Shown: positions 9,025 through 18,050 of the stretch, piece by piece
Layout: the number at the start of each line of letters is the position of its first letter
Numbering within the stretch: position 1 is the first letter of the stretch
Source: Aquabacterium sp. OR-4
GTDB taxonomy: Bacteria > Pseudomonadota > Gammaproteobacteria > Burkholderiales > Burkholderiaceae_C
Length of the DNA stretch: 64,000 bases
Direction: 5' to 3'
NCBI RefSeq assembly: GCF_025290835.2
Contig: NZ_JAOCQD020000001.1
Location: 558,001 to 622,000, forward strand
Made by a program: the position numbers and the translations under genes
Notes under the pieces: model-generated
Seen by the model: only the letters and a program-made list of their open reading frames with translations
Told to the model about the DNA's origin: nothing
The model's database searches: none

Positions 9025-10392
9025 TCAGACGCGCCCGGCCAGCGTTGCCGCCAGGCCGGTGTAGCTGGCCGGCGTCATGGCCAGCAGGCGGGTCTTTTCG
9101 TCGTCGGGCAGGGCCAGCTTCTCGATGAAGCCGAGCATCAGCTCGCGCGTCATCGGCTGGCCGCGGGTGAAGGCCTTGAGCTGCTCGTAGGGCTCGGGCA
9201 GGCCGTGGCGGCGCATCACCGTCTGGATGGCCTCGGCCATCACCTCCCAGGCGCCCTCCAGGTCGGCGGCCAGCGCTTCGCGGTTGACCTCGAGCTTGCC
9301 CAGGCCGCGGCTCAGGCTGTCCAGGCCCAGCACCGCGTAGCCCAGTGCCACGCCCATGTTGCGCAGCACCGTGCTGTCGGTCAGGTCACGCTGCCAGCGG
9401 CTGACCGGCAGCTTCTGGCTCAGGTGGCTGAGCAGCGCATTGGCCAGGCCGAAGTTGCCCTCGGCGTTCTCGAAGTCGATCGGGTTGACCTTGTGCGGCA
9501 TGGTGCTGGAGCCGACCTCGCCGTCCTTGAGCCGCTGCTTGAAATAGCCCAGCGAGATGTAGCCCCACACGTCGCGGCTCCAGTCGATCAGGATGGTGTT
9601 GCAGCGCGTGATGGCGTCGAACAGCTCGGCCATGTAGTCGTGCGGCTCGATCTGGATGGTGTACGGGTTGAAGGCCAGGCCCAGGCGCTCTTCCACCACC
9701 TTGCGGCTGAAGGCTTCCCAGTCGTGCGCCGGGTAGGCGGCCAGGTGGGCGTTGTAGTTGCCCACGGCGCCGTTCATCTTGGCCAGCAGCTTCACGTCGG
9801 CGATGCGCGCGCGGGCATTGAGCAGGCGCGCCACCACGTTGGCGATCTCCTTGCCCACGGTGGTGGGGCTGGCGGTCTGGCCATGGGTGCGGCTGAGCAT
9901 CGGCAGCCCGGCCAGCGCATGCGCCAGGGTGCGCAGCTGGCCCACGGCCTTGTCGAGCGCGGGCAGCAGCACCTCGGCGCGCGCGCCCTTGAGCATCAGC
10001 GCATGGCTGGTGTTGTTGATGTCTTCGCTGGTGCAGGCGAAGTGCACGAACTCGCCCGCGGCCTCCAGCTCGGGGTGGCCCTTGAACTTGGCCTTGAGCC
10101 AGTACTCGACCGCCTTGACATCGTGGTTGGTGGTGCGCTCGATGTCCTTGATGGCGTTGGCATCGGCCTCGGCAAAACGCAGCACCAGGCCGCGCAGGTA
10201 GCCGCGGCCGGCCTCGGTGATCGGCTTGAACTCGGCAAAGCCGGCGTCCGACAGCGCGATGAACCACTCCACCTCGACCTGCACGCGGCGGTGCATCAGG
10301 CCGTACTCGCTCATCAGCGGGCGCAGCGGGGCCAGGCGGCCGGCGTAACGGCCGTCCAGCGGCGACAGGGCGGAAATGGTGGCAAGAGTCAT
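9025..10392 (-). CDS. purB: Adenylosuccinate lyase
   Basis: A 455-residue fumarase/aspartase-superfamily enzyme that cleaves SAICAR and adenylosuccinate, releasing fumarate, in purine synthesis. The superfamily signature is [36 protein letters not shown] holds the catalytic His region, and SPLDGRYAG near the N-terminus is typical of the proteobacterial enzyme. The length is normal. It starts at ATG 10392. The 119 bp upstream (10393-10511), before the M48 gene end, shows no clear promoter motif. Confidence 0.96.
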   Translation of the reverse strand: MTLATISALSPLDGRYAGRLAPLRPLMSEYGLMHRRVQVEVEWFIALSDAGFAEFKPITEAGRGYLRGLVLRFAEADANAIKDIERTTNHDVKAVEYWLKAKFKGHPELEAAGEFVHFACTSEDINNTSHALMLKGARAEVLLPALDKAVGQLRTLAHALAGLPMLSRTHGQTASPTTVGKEIANVVARLLNARARIADVKLLAKMNGAVGNYNAHLAAYPAHDWEAFSRKVVEERLGLAFNPYTIQIEPHDYMAELFDAITRCNTILIDWSRDVWGYISLGYFKQRLKDGEVGSSTMPHKVNPIDFENAEGNFGLANALLSHLSQKLPVSRWQRDLTDSTVLRNMGVALGYAVLGLDSLSRGLGKLEVNREALAADLEGAWEVMAEAIQTVMRRHGLPEPYEQLKAFTRGQPMTRELMLGFIEKLALPDDEKTRLLAMTPASYTGLAATLAGRV

Positions 10393-10511
10393 GGCGCGGG
10401 CAGGGCTGAAGACGCCTGGCCGGCACGCCCGCCCCGCGGGCCTGTGGCTGGGGGCAAACGCGCCGGTCTCGGCGTGGCGGCGCGGTGGCCGGGTGGGGGG
10501 AATGCGCGATT

Positions 10512-11636
10512 TTAGTCGGCCGCCACCATGCGGCGGACGCGCTCGGCATCCGGCGGGTGCGTGGCCAGGCCGATGGGCAGCTCGACCGGCTTGTCGCCAC
10601 CCGCATCGCCACCTGTTGTGCCACGCCGGGCGCCGCTGCGCTGTGCCTGATCGGCGCGCAGGCGATCGAACAGCAGCGTCATCACCTGCGGCGAGTGGCC
10701 GTTGGCCCGCAGCAGGCGCGCGGCCTCGGCATCGGCCTCGAACTCGAAGCCGCGCGAGTAGGCGGCGTGGCTGAACACCACCGGCACCAGGGCCAGCAGC
10801 GACGAGACATCGCCCAGCAGCATGCTGCTGATGCCCGCCACCGCCGCACCCTGCACCAGCATGCGCATGCCGTGGCGGTGCTGCACATGGCCCAGCTCGT
10901 GGCCCAGCACGCCCATCAGCACCTCGGGCCGGTCGTCCAGCAACTGGGCCAGTGCGTCGGTGAGCACGATGTGACCGCCCGGCAGTGCAAAGGCATTGGG
11001 CCCGATGCCGCGCTCGGGCGTGGCGTGAAAGTGCAGCGTGTAGGGCGGCAGCGGCGGCAGGCCGCGGCTGCGGTGCAGCGCATCGGTGCGCTGCACCGCC
11101 TGCTGGAACTGCGTGCGGATGGCCGCCTGGCGTGCCGCCGGCAGCGCGCTGGCGCGCAGCATCTCGCGCTCGAACTGCGCCAGGCCGGCATCGCCCAGCT
11201 GGGCATCCACCGTGGTTGGCACCAGGGTCAGCACACCGCTGGCCAGTGCCGGCAGGCCCCAGATCCAGCCCACCGGCAGCGCGGCGATGGCCAGCACCAG
11301 CGTGGCCAGCACGCCGCGCCAGCTGAGGATCCAGCGGTTCACCCAGCCCGGGCCGGCGCCCTGGGCGGCGGCCCAGGCATCCCAGGCGGCGGTGTCCGGG
11401 CCCACCAGCAGGCCATGGCCGGGCAGGTAGGCCTGGCGCTGGCCGTGGCGGCTGCGCTCGGGCCAGCCGACCTGGCGCCAGGGCACGCGGCGCAGCTCGC
11501 GCGGCGGGCTGGTGGGGTCGTCGGCGGCCTCGATCAGCAGCTCGGCGCCGCTGCGCCGCAGCCGGGCGGCCTGCGGGCTGGCGCTGTGGCCGTCAAAGTA
11601 GTTGGCGGCCAGGGCCAGCGGGTCGGGTGCGGTCAT
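10512..11636 (-). CDS. M48-family metallopeptidase, membrane-anchored
   Basis: A zinc endopeptidase related to BepA/HtpX. The zinc site is VLGHELGHVQHRHG (HExxH), followed about 60 residues later by a Glu-rich helix (GFEFEADAEAARLL) that gives the third ligand. Residues 1-90 form an N-terminal domain of unknown type. About 95-135 is a hydrophobic stretch that should anchor it to the inner membrane. It likely works in membrane-protein quality control (inference from family). I chose ATG 11636 because it opens directly into the conserved MTAPDPLALAANYFDG; the frame also extends to a TTG at 11672. Its neighbour upstream, the YjgN-like gene, ends 81 bp away, and the two are probably cotranscribed. 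Confidence 0.9.
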   Translation of the reverse strand: MTAPDPLALAANYFDGHSASPQAARLRRSGAELLIEAADDPTSPPRELRRVPWRQVGWPERSRHGQRQAYLPGHGLLVGPDTAAWDAWAAAQGAGPGWVNRWILSWRGVLATLVLAIAALPVGWIWGLPALASGVLTLVPTTVDAQLGDAGLAQFEREMLRASALPAARQAAIRTQFQQAVQRTDALHRSRGLPPLPPYTLHFHATPERGIGPNAFALPGGHIVLTDALAQLLDDRPEVLMGVLGHELGHVQHRHGMRMLVQGAAVAGISSMLLGDVSSLLALVPVVFSHAAYSRGFEFEADAEAARLLRANGHSPQVMTLLFDRLRADQAQRSGARRGTTGGDAGGDKPVELPIGLATHPPDAERVRRMVAAD

Positions 11637-11717
11637 GGCGCCAGCGAAGGGTTGCGCAAGAGGGGCGGCCAAGCCGGCCGGGGGGCCGATTCTCGCGGCT
11701 GGCCAGCGGGCTGCGGC

Positions 11718-12923
11718 TCAAAGGCCCACATCGATGTCGAGCAGGTCGCCGGCGGCGTCGCCCGCCGCACTGCCCGCGCCCTGGGCCGTGCCGGCCAGCC
11801 AGTTGGCCGGGTCTTCGTCGGCCTCGATGTGCACGGCGGCCAGGCGCAGCGCGGTCAGGCGCACCCAGCCGAAGGGCCAGTACAGGCCCAGCGTCAGCAC
11901 CGACAGCAGCAGGTTCTTCAACAGCTGCAGCAGCACCGGCCGCAGCATCAGGTCGCTGCCAAAGCGCAGGGCCGCCGAGCGTGTGCTGCCCCACACCAGG
12001 TTCTGCAGCCGCACCATCAGCGCACCCTGGCCAACCATGGCGGCCATCATGTAGGCCAGCGCCAGCGAGCCCAGCACCAGGCCGTAGACCACCGGCTTGC
12101 CTTCCAGGCCGGGGCCCGGCAGTCCGCCCGCGGCCAGCGCGCCCATGGCCAGCGCGGCCAGCAGGCCCACCACCAGCACCGGCAGCGCCGCGGCCAGGCC
12201 GGCGCGGATGTTGACCTTGTAGAACGCCCAGGCGCCGGCGTGCAGCCGGGTGGTCTGCCCGGCCCAGTGGTAGTGGTCGTGCTGGTAACGCTTCATGCGA
12301 AAGCTGATCCACGGCCACATGCAGACGGCCAGCAAGGGCGCCAGCCCAAGAAACCAGGGCGGCGGCGGCTCGCCCCGCTCTTGCGGATACACCAGCAGCA
12401 CCAGCGTCATGGCTGCCGGCAGCAGCATCGGCGCCAGGGCCGCATAGGCCTGGCCCAGGCTGCCGGTGAACTGCAGGCGCACGCCGCGCCAGCTGCTGTT
12501 GGCCAGCCGGAAGCGCAGCGAGGCCTGCCACAAGGCCGGCCACAGCGCCACCAGCGCCACCGACGCCAGCGTGCCGGCAGCCACCGAGAAGCGCCCCGCC
12601 ACGGCATACAGGCCACCAAACACCAGGATCAGCAGGTGCCCGCGCAGCATGCTCCAGGGGTTGGCATGAAAGCCCATCGGCTGGCCGTCGACCAGGGTGT
12701 TGGCGTACTGCCAGCGCAGGCGCCGCACCTTGGCAAAGGGGGCGTACAGCGTCAAGGTCACCAGCGTCAGCAGCAGGTTGACGATCCAGATGCGGAAGTA
12801 CTCGCTGCCCGAGCCGGTGAACTGCAGCGCCAGCGTGCGCGGCACGGCGGCGGGTGTCGCCGGCGGGGCCCCGGCGGGCAGGGCGTAGCGGGCCGGCTGA
12901 TGGCCGGAATCTGAATTGAACAT
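11718..12923 (-). CDS. YjgN-family (DUF898) inner-membrane protein
   Basis: A 401-residue polytopic membrane protein of the DUF898/YjgN family, function unknown. The family's N-terminal block is present: LQFTGSGSEYFRIWIVN, then TLYAPFAKVRRLRW and the repeated block later (LRFGSDLMLRPVLLQLLKN, TLGLYWPFGWVRLTALR). This shows the internal duplication typical of the family. About six to eight helices are predicted. The C-terminal tail (ANWLAGTAQGAG...DLLDIDVGL) is soluble. It is followed by an M48 peptidase, a pairing I know from related Burkholderiales, which suggests a joint role in membrane-protein handling (inference). Confidence 0.88.
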   Translation of the reverse strand: MFNSDSGHQPARYALPAGAPPATPAAVPRTLALQFTGSGSEYFRIWIVNLLLTLVTLTLYAPFAKVRRLRWQYANTLVDGQPMGFHANPWSMLRGHLLILVFGGLYAVAGRFSVAAGTLASVALVALWPALWQASLRFRLANSSWRGVRLQFTGSLGQAYAALAPMLLPAAMTLVLLVYPQERGEPPPPWFLGLAPLLAVCMWPWISFRMKRYQHDHYHWAGQTTRLHAGAWAFYKVNIRAGLAAALPVLVVGLLAALAMGALAAGGLPGPGLEGKPVVYGLVLGSLALAYMMAAMVGQGALMVRLQNLVWGSTRSAALRFGSDLMLRPVLLQLLKNLLLSVLTLGLYWPFGWVRLTALRLAAVHIEADEDPANWLAGTAQGAGSAAGDAAGDLLDIDVGL

Positions 12924-13016
12924 GGACGCCTCCCTGGCGCAAACAACCGAAAACCGGGGTCGACGCCCCGTGTGTGCAGGCAGTCTAGCGACGCCTGGGC
13001 CGGGCCCGTGCGGCGG

Positions 13017-13931
13017 CTACACCAGCAAGGTGAAGAGCGCCAGCACCGTGGTGGCGAGCAGCAGCGCCAGACCCTGGGCCAGGCCGATGGCCAGCACGCG
13101 CAGCGCCCGCACCCAGCGCCGGTCGCGGTACACGCGGCCCAGTGCCAGCCAGGCGTACACCGGCACGGCCAGCATGGCCAGCGCGATCAGCCAGCCCCAG
13201 CCGGTGAGCATCAGGCCCAGCATGGCAAACCAGAAGGCATGCAGGTGCAGCGCGAACACCAGGTGCTCGGTGTAGTGCAGGCGGCGGTTGCGGTAGGCCA
13301 GCTGCAGCCACAGCGCAAAGCTGGGCAGCAGCACGAACATGGCCGCGCCGATGTTGCCGAGAAAGCGTTCGCCCAGCGTGCCCACCTGGCGCGCCAGCGC
13401 CTGTGGCGCCAGGTCGAGCCGCTGTTGCAGGTTGCTGCACATCCAGGCCGGCAGGCGCTGGCAGTAGAACGCGCCGTCCTTCATGCCTGCCTCGCCCGCG
13501 CCCAGGCGCAGCTGCACATTGGGCACGCGCGGGGTGTCGGCCGGCGGCTCGCCCACCTTGACATCGACCTGCGCCACGGTGCGCATCAGCAGCAGCACCA
13601 GCACGCTCACCGTGAGGTACAGGCGCAGCGGCAGCACATAGTGCCGGCGCCGGCCGCGCAGGTATTGCACGGTGAGCTCGCCGGGGCGCAGCAGCAGCAG
13701 GCGCAGCGTGCGCCACAGCGCGCCTTCGGTCGACAGGTAGGCGCCGCCGAACTGCTGCAGCATCTCCAGCACCGTGGGCGGGCGCAGCCGCGTCTCCTGG
13801 CCGCAGTGGCCGCAAAAGGCCGGGCAGGGCTGCGGCAGCGGCTGGCCGCAGTTGGCGCATCGGGTGCCGGGAGGGCCGGCGTGGCAGGGCGCGGAATCGG
13901 GGCGTGCCGTCTCGGGCGTCACGTCGGGCAT
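13017..13931 (-). CDS. DUF3667-type protein with N-terminal zinc ribbon and membrane domain
   Basis: A 304-residue protein. Residues about 20-45 hold two Cys pairs (RCANCGQPL and FCGHCGQE), a zinc ribbon. These are followed by a conserved block about LEMLQQFGGAYLSTEGALWRT, and then four or more membrane helices in the C-terminal half. This architecture fits DUF3667, whose function is unknown. The frame is open to 14219, but that extension lies inside the antisense of the kinase gene. ATG 13931 is the sensible start. It stands between the YjgN/M48 pair and the sugar-kinase gene, with gaps of 93 and 52 bp. Confidence 0.8.
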   Translation of the reverse strand: MPDVTPETARPDSAPCHAGPPGTRCANCGQPLPQPCPAFCGHCGQETRLRPPTVLEMLQQFGGAYLSTEGALWRTLRLLLLRPGELTVQYLRGRRRHYVLPLRLYLTVSVLVLLLMRTVAQVDVKVGEPPADTPRVPNVQLRLGAGEAGMKDGAFYCQRLPAWMCSNLQQRLDLAPQALARQVGTLGERFLGNIGAAMFVLLPSFALWLQLAYRNRRLHYTEHLVFALHLHAFWFAMLGLMLTGWGWLIALAMLAVPVYAWLALGRVYRDRRWVRALRVLAIGLAQGLALLLATTVLALFTLLV

Positions 13932-13983
13932 GGCGGCAATGATGGCATGCCGGCCATGCCGCCGCAGCGCACGCCGCAGCGCC

Positions 13984-14931
13984 TCAGTACGGCCAGGCGA
14001 TGCCGGCAGCGGCCATGTCGGCGGCGCGCGGCAAGGGCGCCACCGCGCCCCAGCCGCGCGTGCTGAGCGCCGCGGCCACGTTGGCGGCGCGGGCCGCCTG
14101 GGCCAGCGGCAGGCCGCGCGCCAGCTGCACCAGACAGGCGCCGGCAAAGCAGTCGCCGGCGCCGGTGGCGTCGAGCGCCTGCACCGGGTGGGCGGGCAGC
14201 GACTCGCGGCCCAGGCCATCGCTGACGCGGCAGCCCTGCGCGCCCAGCTTCAGCGCCACGCGGCTGGCGCCCTGGGCGTGGGCCCAGTCGATCACCGCAT
14301 CGGGCTGGCCGATGCCGGTGAGCGCATGGATCTCGTCCAGGCTGGGCAGGAACAGGTCGCACTGCTGCAGCACCGCGCGGGCCAGCGCCAGCGCCCGCGC
14401 ACCCGAGCTCAGCCGCGCGCGGTGGTTGAGGTCGAAGCTGACCTGCGCGCCCTCGGCGCGGGCCAGGGCCACGGCATCGAGCACCGCGTCGCAGGCGCTG
14501 GGGCTGATGGCCAGCGAGATGCCCGACACATGCAGCCACTGCGTGCGCGCCAGCAGGGCGCGTGGCAGGTGGCCGGGCGTCAGCTGGGTGGCCGGGCTGT
14601 TGGCGCGGCGGTAGCTGAACTGGTGGCCGCCCTCGGCGCCGCTGGCGTGGTGGGTGACGAAGTAGAGCCCGGTCTGGCCGCCATGGACCACGCGCACGCC
14701 TTCGGTATCGATCTTCTCGCGCTGCCACAGCGCCAGCAGCTCATGGCCGAAGGCGTCGTCACCGACCTGGCTGATGTAGGCGCAGCGCGCACCCAGGCGG
14801 GCTGCTGCGATCACCGCATTGCTGGTGTCGCCACCGTAGCCGCGATGGAACTCGGGCCGGGCCGGGTCGCGCTGGTTGAACTCGACCAGGCCTTCGCCGA
14901 TGGCAACGATGTCGTACAGGGCGTCGGACAT
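13984..14931 (-). CDS. PfkB-family sugar kinase, probably 2-keto-3-deoxygluconate kinase
   Basis: A 315-residue ribokinase-fold kinase. GYGGDTSNAVIAAARLG is the N-terminal PfkB signature. DATGAGDCFAGACLVQLARG is the C-terminal signature with the catalytic Asp and anion hole. The N-terminal DIVAIGEGLVEFNQ, the DTSN motif and QVSFDLNHRARLS resemble KDG kinases more than fructokinases, so a role phosphorylating 2-keto-3-deoxygluconate is likely but not proven. ATG 14931 is the natural start; upstream in-frame sequence belongs to the repeat array. There is no adjoining uronate or aldolase gene to confirm the substrate. Confidence 0.8.
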   Translation of the reverse strand: MSDALYDIVAIGEGLVEFNQRDPARPEFHRGYGGDTSNAVIAAARLGARCAYISQVGDDAFGHELLALWQREKIDTEGVRVVHGGQTGLYFVTHHASGAEGGHQFSYRRANSPATQLTPGHLPRALLARTQWLHVSGISLAISPSACDAVLDAVALARAEGAQVSFDLNHRARLSSGARALALARAVLQQCDLFLPSLDEIHALTGIGQPDAVIDWAHAQGASRVALKLGAQGCRVSDGLGRESLPAHPVQALDATGAGDCFAGACLVQLARGLPLAQAARAANVAAALSTRGWGAVAPLPRAADMAAAGIAWPY

Positions 14932-14970
14932 GGGCGCGATGATGCGCCGAAACCGCCGCGCTTGGAAAGT

Positions 14971-15181
14971 CCGGCCCCGCGTCGCCGCGAAGCCGGTTGC
15001 TGTCACAGCGGGCCGAGCGCCGGGCCGCCCCAAGCCGGCCCGCCAACCCGCCCGGCGGGTGGCTTCGCGTACCCGCGAAGCCGGGTGCTGTCACGGAGAG
15101 CCGAGCGCCGGGCCGCCCCAAGCCGGCCCGCCAACCCGCCCGGCGGGTGGCTTCGCGTACCCGCGAAGCCGGGTGCTGTCA
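14971..15181. repeat. Tandem 88-bp hairpin repeat, locus 1
   Basis: Two full units with an 88-bp period (the TGTCA marker recurs at 15001, 15089 and 15177), preceded by a decayed half unit. Each unit has three potential stem-loops: CGGGCCG with CGGCCCG around CCCCAAGC, ACCCGCC with GGCGGGT, and GGCTTCGCG-TACC-CGCGAAGCC. The period is not a multiple of three, so it is not coding. It separates the aldehyde dehydrogenase 3' end (15179) from the kinase start (14931). The same family forms an 85-bp array at 59915-60283. Confidence 0.85.
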
Positions 15182-16756
15182 GAAATCGAACCTGACGCCT
15201 TGGGCGAGCGGCAGGGCGCGCGAGTAGTTCACCGTGTTGGTGGCGCGGCGCATGTAGTTCTTCCAGGCGTCGCTGCCCGATTCGCGGCCGCCGCCGGTTT
15301 CTTTCTCGCCGCCGAAGGCGCCGCCGATCTCGGCGCCCGAGGTGCCGATGTTGACGTTGGCGATGCCGCAGTCGCTGCCGGTGGCCGACATGAAGGCCTC
15401 GGCCTCGCGCAGGTCGTTGGTGAAGATCGCCGACGACAGGCCTTGCGGCACGCCGTTCTGCAGCGCGATGGCCTCGTCGAGCGTCGCGTACTTCAGCACA
15501 TAGAGGATGGGCGCGAAGGTTTCGTGGCACACCACGGCCGTTTGCGCCGGCATCGTCACCAGGGCCGGTGCGGCATACCAGGCATCGGCATGGCCGCCCA
15601 CCGTCACGCGGGCACCGCCGCGCAGCTCGCCGCCCTGGGCCCGGGCCTCGGCCAGCGCGGTCTGCATGGTGTCGAAGGCGGCCTGGTCGACCAGCGGGCC
15701 CACCAGCACGCCGGCCTCGCGCGGGTCGCCCACCTGCAGGCTGGCGCGTGCGCGCTCCAGGCGCGCCACCAGCTCGTCGTGCACGCTGGCATGGGCGATG
15801 ACGCGGCGCGTGGTGGTGCAGCGCTGGCCGGCCGTGCCCCAGGCGCCAAAGGCGATGCCGCGCACCGCCAGGTCGAGGTCGGCCGTGGGGGCCACGATGA
15901 TGGCGTTGTTGCCGCCCAGCTCGAGCAGGCAGCGGCCAAAGCGCTGCGCCACGCGCGGGCCCACCGCGCGGCCCATGCGGGTGGAGCCGGTGGCCGAGAG
16001 CAGGGCCACGCGGGCATCGTCGACCAGCGCCTCGCCCACATCGGCGCGGCCGTTGAGCACCTGGCTCAGGTGCGCAGGCGCCTCGCCGCCGGCGGCGGTG
16101 TAGCGCGCCAGCGCCTGCTCGAACAGCGCCTGCGTGGCCAGCGCGGTGAGCGGCGTCTTCTCGCTAGGTTTCCACACCACGCTGTTGCCGCACACCAGGG
16201 CCAGCGTGGCATTCCAGGCCCACACGGCCACCGGAAAGTTGAAGGCCGAGATCACGCCCACCACGCCCAGCGGATGCCACTGCTCCATCATGCGGTGGCC
16301 GGGGCGCTCGCTGGCAATCGTCAGGCCATGCAGCTGGCGCGACAGGCCGACGGCGAAGTCGCAGATGTCGATCATCTCCTGCACCTCGCCCTCGCCCTCG
16401 CTGCTCACCTTGCCGGCTTCCAGCGTGACCAGCGCCGCCAGCGCGGCCTTGTGCGTGCGCAGGGTTTCGCCGAACAGGCGCACCAGCTCGCCGCGGCGCG
16501 GCGCCGGTACCGCACGCCAGGCCTCAAAGGCCTGCTGCGCGCGGCCGATGGCGGCCTGCATGTCGGCGGCGCCGGCCAGCGGCACCTGGCCGGTGAGGCC
16601 GCCGTCGATGGGCGAGCGCGCGGCCAGCGGGCCGCCGGTGGTGAGCGCCGCGGGCACGCCCAGGCGGGCCAGCAGATCGGCGGCGGTGGCGGTGGTGGCC
16701 GCGGTGCTGGTGGCGCTGGTGGCGGCGGCGGCGGTGGTGGTGTGGGGCGTGGTCAT
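15179..16756 (-). CDS. amaB: Aldehyde dehydrogenase, ALDH7 (aminoadipate-semialdehyde) type
   Basis: A 525-residue NAD-dependent aldehyde dehydrogenase that best fits the ALDH7/antiquitin group. It would oxidise 2-aminoadipate 6-semialdehyde to 2-aminoadipate in lysine breakdown. The catalytic Cys is in FGAWGTAGQRCTTTRR, the catalytic Glu in LLELGGNNAII, and the cofactor loop in SATGSTRMGRAVG. The C-terminal EIGGAFGGEKETGGGRESGS is the characteristic ALDH7 block. The first 28 residues are a Thr/Ala low-complexity extension, so the true start may lie further in. The next gene upstream encodes a lysine/saccharopine dehydrogenase, and a divergent Lrp regulator follows, which supports the substrate assignment. 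The stop codon touches the hairpin repeat array. Confidence 0.88.
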   Translation of the reverse strand: MTTPHTTTAAAATSATSTAATTATAADLLARLGVPAALTTGGPLAARSPIDGGLTGQVPLAGAADMQAAIGRAQQAFEAWRAVPAPRRGELVRLFGETLRTHKAALAALVTLEAGKVSSEGEGEVQEMIDICDFAVGLSRQLHGLTIASERPGHRMMEQWHPLGVVGVISAFNFPVAVWAWNATLALVCGNSVVWKPSEKTPLTALATQALFEQALARYTAAGGEAPAHLSQVLNGRADVGEALVDDARVALLSATGSTRMGRAVGPRVAQRFGRCLLELGGNNAIIVAPTADLDLAVRGIAFGAWGTAGQRCTTTRRVIAHASVHDELVARLERARASLQVGDPREAGVLVGPLVDQAAFDTMQTALAEARAQGGELRGGARVTVGGHADAWYAAPALVTMPAQTAVVCHETFAPILYVLKYATLDEAIALQNGVPQGLSSAIFTNDLREAEAFMSATGSDCGIANVNIGTSGAEIGGAFGGEKETGGGRESGSDAWKNYMRRATNTVNYSRALPLAQGVRFDF

Positions 16757-16798
16757 GGCAGGGACTTCAGGCTCGGGCTCGGGCTGGGGCTGGGGCGC

Positions 16799-17908
16799 TC
16801 AGGCGATCGACTCCACCTGGCGCGACTGCTGGTAGGCGCTGCCGAAGCGGTTGGCCAGGAAGGCGGGCAACTCTACCTGCTCCTGCCGCACGAAGCCGCT
16901 GCGCGGCAGCCGGCCCTCGCGGAACAGATCGACCGCGGCGCAGATGCCGGCGGCGGTGGTGATCTGGATCGCCGACAGCGGATTCGTCACATCCCGGTCG
17001 GCAAAGATCTTGCGCGCGAACACCTCCTGCACGAAGGCGCCGCGCTTGACGCCCGAGACGGTGACGAACACCAGCACCACGTCCTGCATGGTGGCCGGCA
17101 TGCTCTTGCGCAGGATGCTCTTGAGCAGCTCCTGGTCGCCGGCCAGGCCCAGGTCGTCCAGCAGGAACTTCATGCGCTCGCGGTGGCCGGGGTAGCGCAC
17201 GGTCTTGTAGTCGAGGTGGCGCACGCGGCCGCCCCAGGTCTCGCACAGCGTGCCCAGCCCGCCCGAGGTGTTGAAGGCTTCGTACTCCACGCCGTCCAGG
17301 CTGAAGTGCTCCAGCCCTTCCAGCGGCAGGGCCTGGATGAACTGGCCGCCATGGATGGCCTCGCAGGGGTGGCAGTACTCGTTGATCAGGCCGTCCACGC
17401 TCCAGGTCAGGTTGTACTTGAGCTGGTTGGTCGGAAACGCGGGCAGCGCGCCCACGCGCATCTGCACGTCGCGCACCGTCTCGAACTGGCTGGCCAGGTG
17501 GTGGGCCACGATGCCGATGAAGCCCGGCGCCAGCCCGCACTGCGGCATGAAGGCGGTGGGCGCGCCCTCGGCCAGCGCCTGGATGGCCTTGGTGGCGGCC
17601 ACGTCCTCGGTCAGGTCGAAGTAGTGGCAGCCGGCCTCGCGCGCCGCACCGGCGGCCGCAATGGCCAGGTGGTAGGGCAGGGCGTTGACCACCGCGGCAT
17701 GGCCGCGCACCGCCGCCAGCAGCGCGTGCGGCTCGTCGGTGTCCACCTGCGCGGTGGCCACCGTGGTGCCGGCCGGCATGGCCGCGGCCACGCGGGCCAG
17801 CGCGGCGGCGTCGCGGTCGATCACGGTGACGGTGTAGTCGCCGCTGGTGGCCAGCAGGCGGGCGATGGTCTGGCCGATGTGGCCGGCGCCGAGCAGGGCG
17901 ATGTGCAT
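16799..17908 (-). CDS. Saccharopine-dehydrogenase-family enzyme, likely lysine 6-dehydrogenase
   Basis: A 369-residue cytoplasmic oxidoreductase. The N-terminus MHIALLGAGHIGQTIARLLA is a Rossmann GxGxxG nucleotide-binding motif. The remainder matches the saccharopine dehydrogenase / lysine 6-dehydrogenase family (MPQCGLAPGFIGIVAHHL, LTWSVDGLINEY). The length is close to known lysine 6-dehydrogenases (about 385) rather than to bifunctional LKR/SDH proteins. With the ALDH7 gene downstream it would convert lysine to aminoadipate. ATG 17908 is preceded by AGGAG at good spacing, which fixes the start although the frame is open to 18049. The gene diverges from an Lrp regulator. Confidence 0.85.
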   Translation of the reverse strand: MHIALLGAGHIGQTIARLLATSGDYTVTVIDRDAAALARVAAAMPAGTTVATAQVDTDEPHALLAAVRGHAAVVNALPYHLAIAAAGAAREAGCHYFDLTEDVAATKAIQALAEGAPTAFMPQCGLAPGFIGIVAHHLASQFETVRDVQMRVGALPAFPTNQLKYNLTWSVDGLINEYCHPCEAIHGGQFIQALPLEGLEHFSLDGVEYEAFNTSGGLGTLCETWGGRVRHLDYKTVRYPGHRERMKFLLDDLGLAGDQELLKSILRKSMPATMQDVVLVFVTVSGVKRGAFVQEVFARKIFADRDVTNPLSAIQITTAAGICAAVDLFREGRLPRSGFVRQEQVELPAFLANRFGSAYQQSRQVESIA

Positions 17909-17998
17909 GGAAGGCTCCTGGAGACGGTGGCAGGGGGGGCGGGCCGCATGGCCGATGGCCTGGAGTCTGATCTGGCGCCCGGGCGATTGAAAGCGGCA

Positions 17999-18034
17999 AT
18001 TCGTCAGAACGATTACTGATTCGGACGATTCGTC
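17999..18034. promoter_or_regulatory. Direct repeats ATTCGTC / ACGATT, putative Lrp-type operator
   Basis: ATTCGTC occurs at 17999-18005 and 18028-18034, and ACGATT at 18009-18014 and 18025-18030. They lie in the AT-richer 142-bp gap between the lysine dehydrogenase and the divergent Lrp-type regulator, just upstream of the regulator's start. Lrp/AsnC proteins often bind repeated sites in such gaps. The assignment is inference. Confidence 0.5.
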
Positions 18035-18050
18035 GATACAGTTCGCCACA

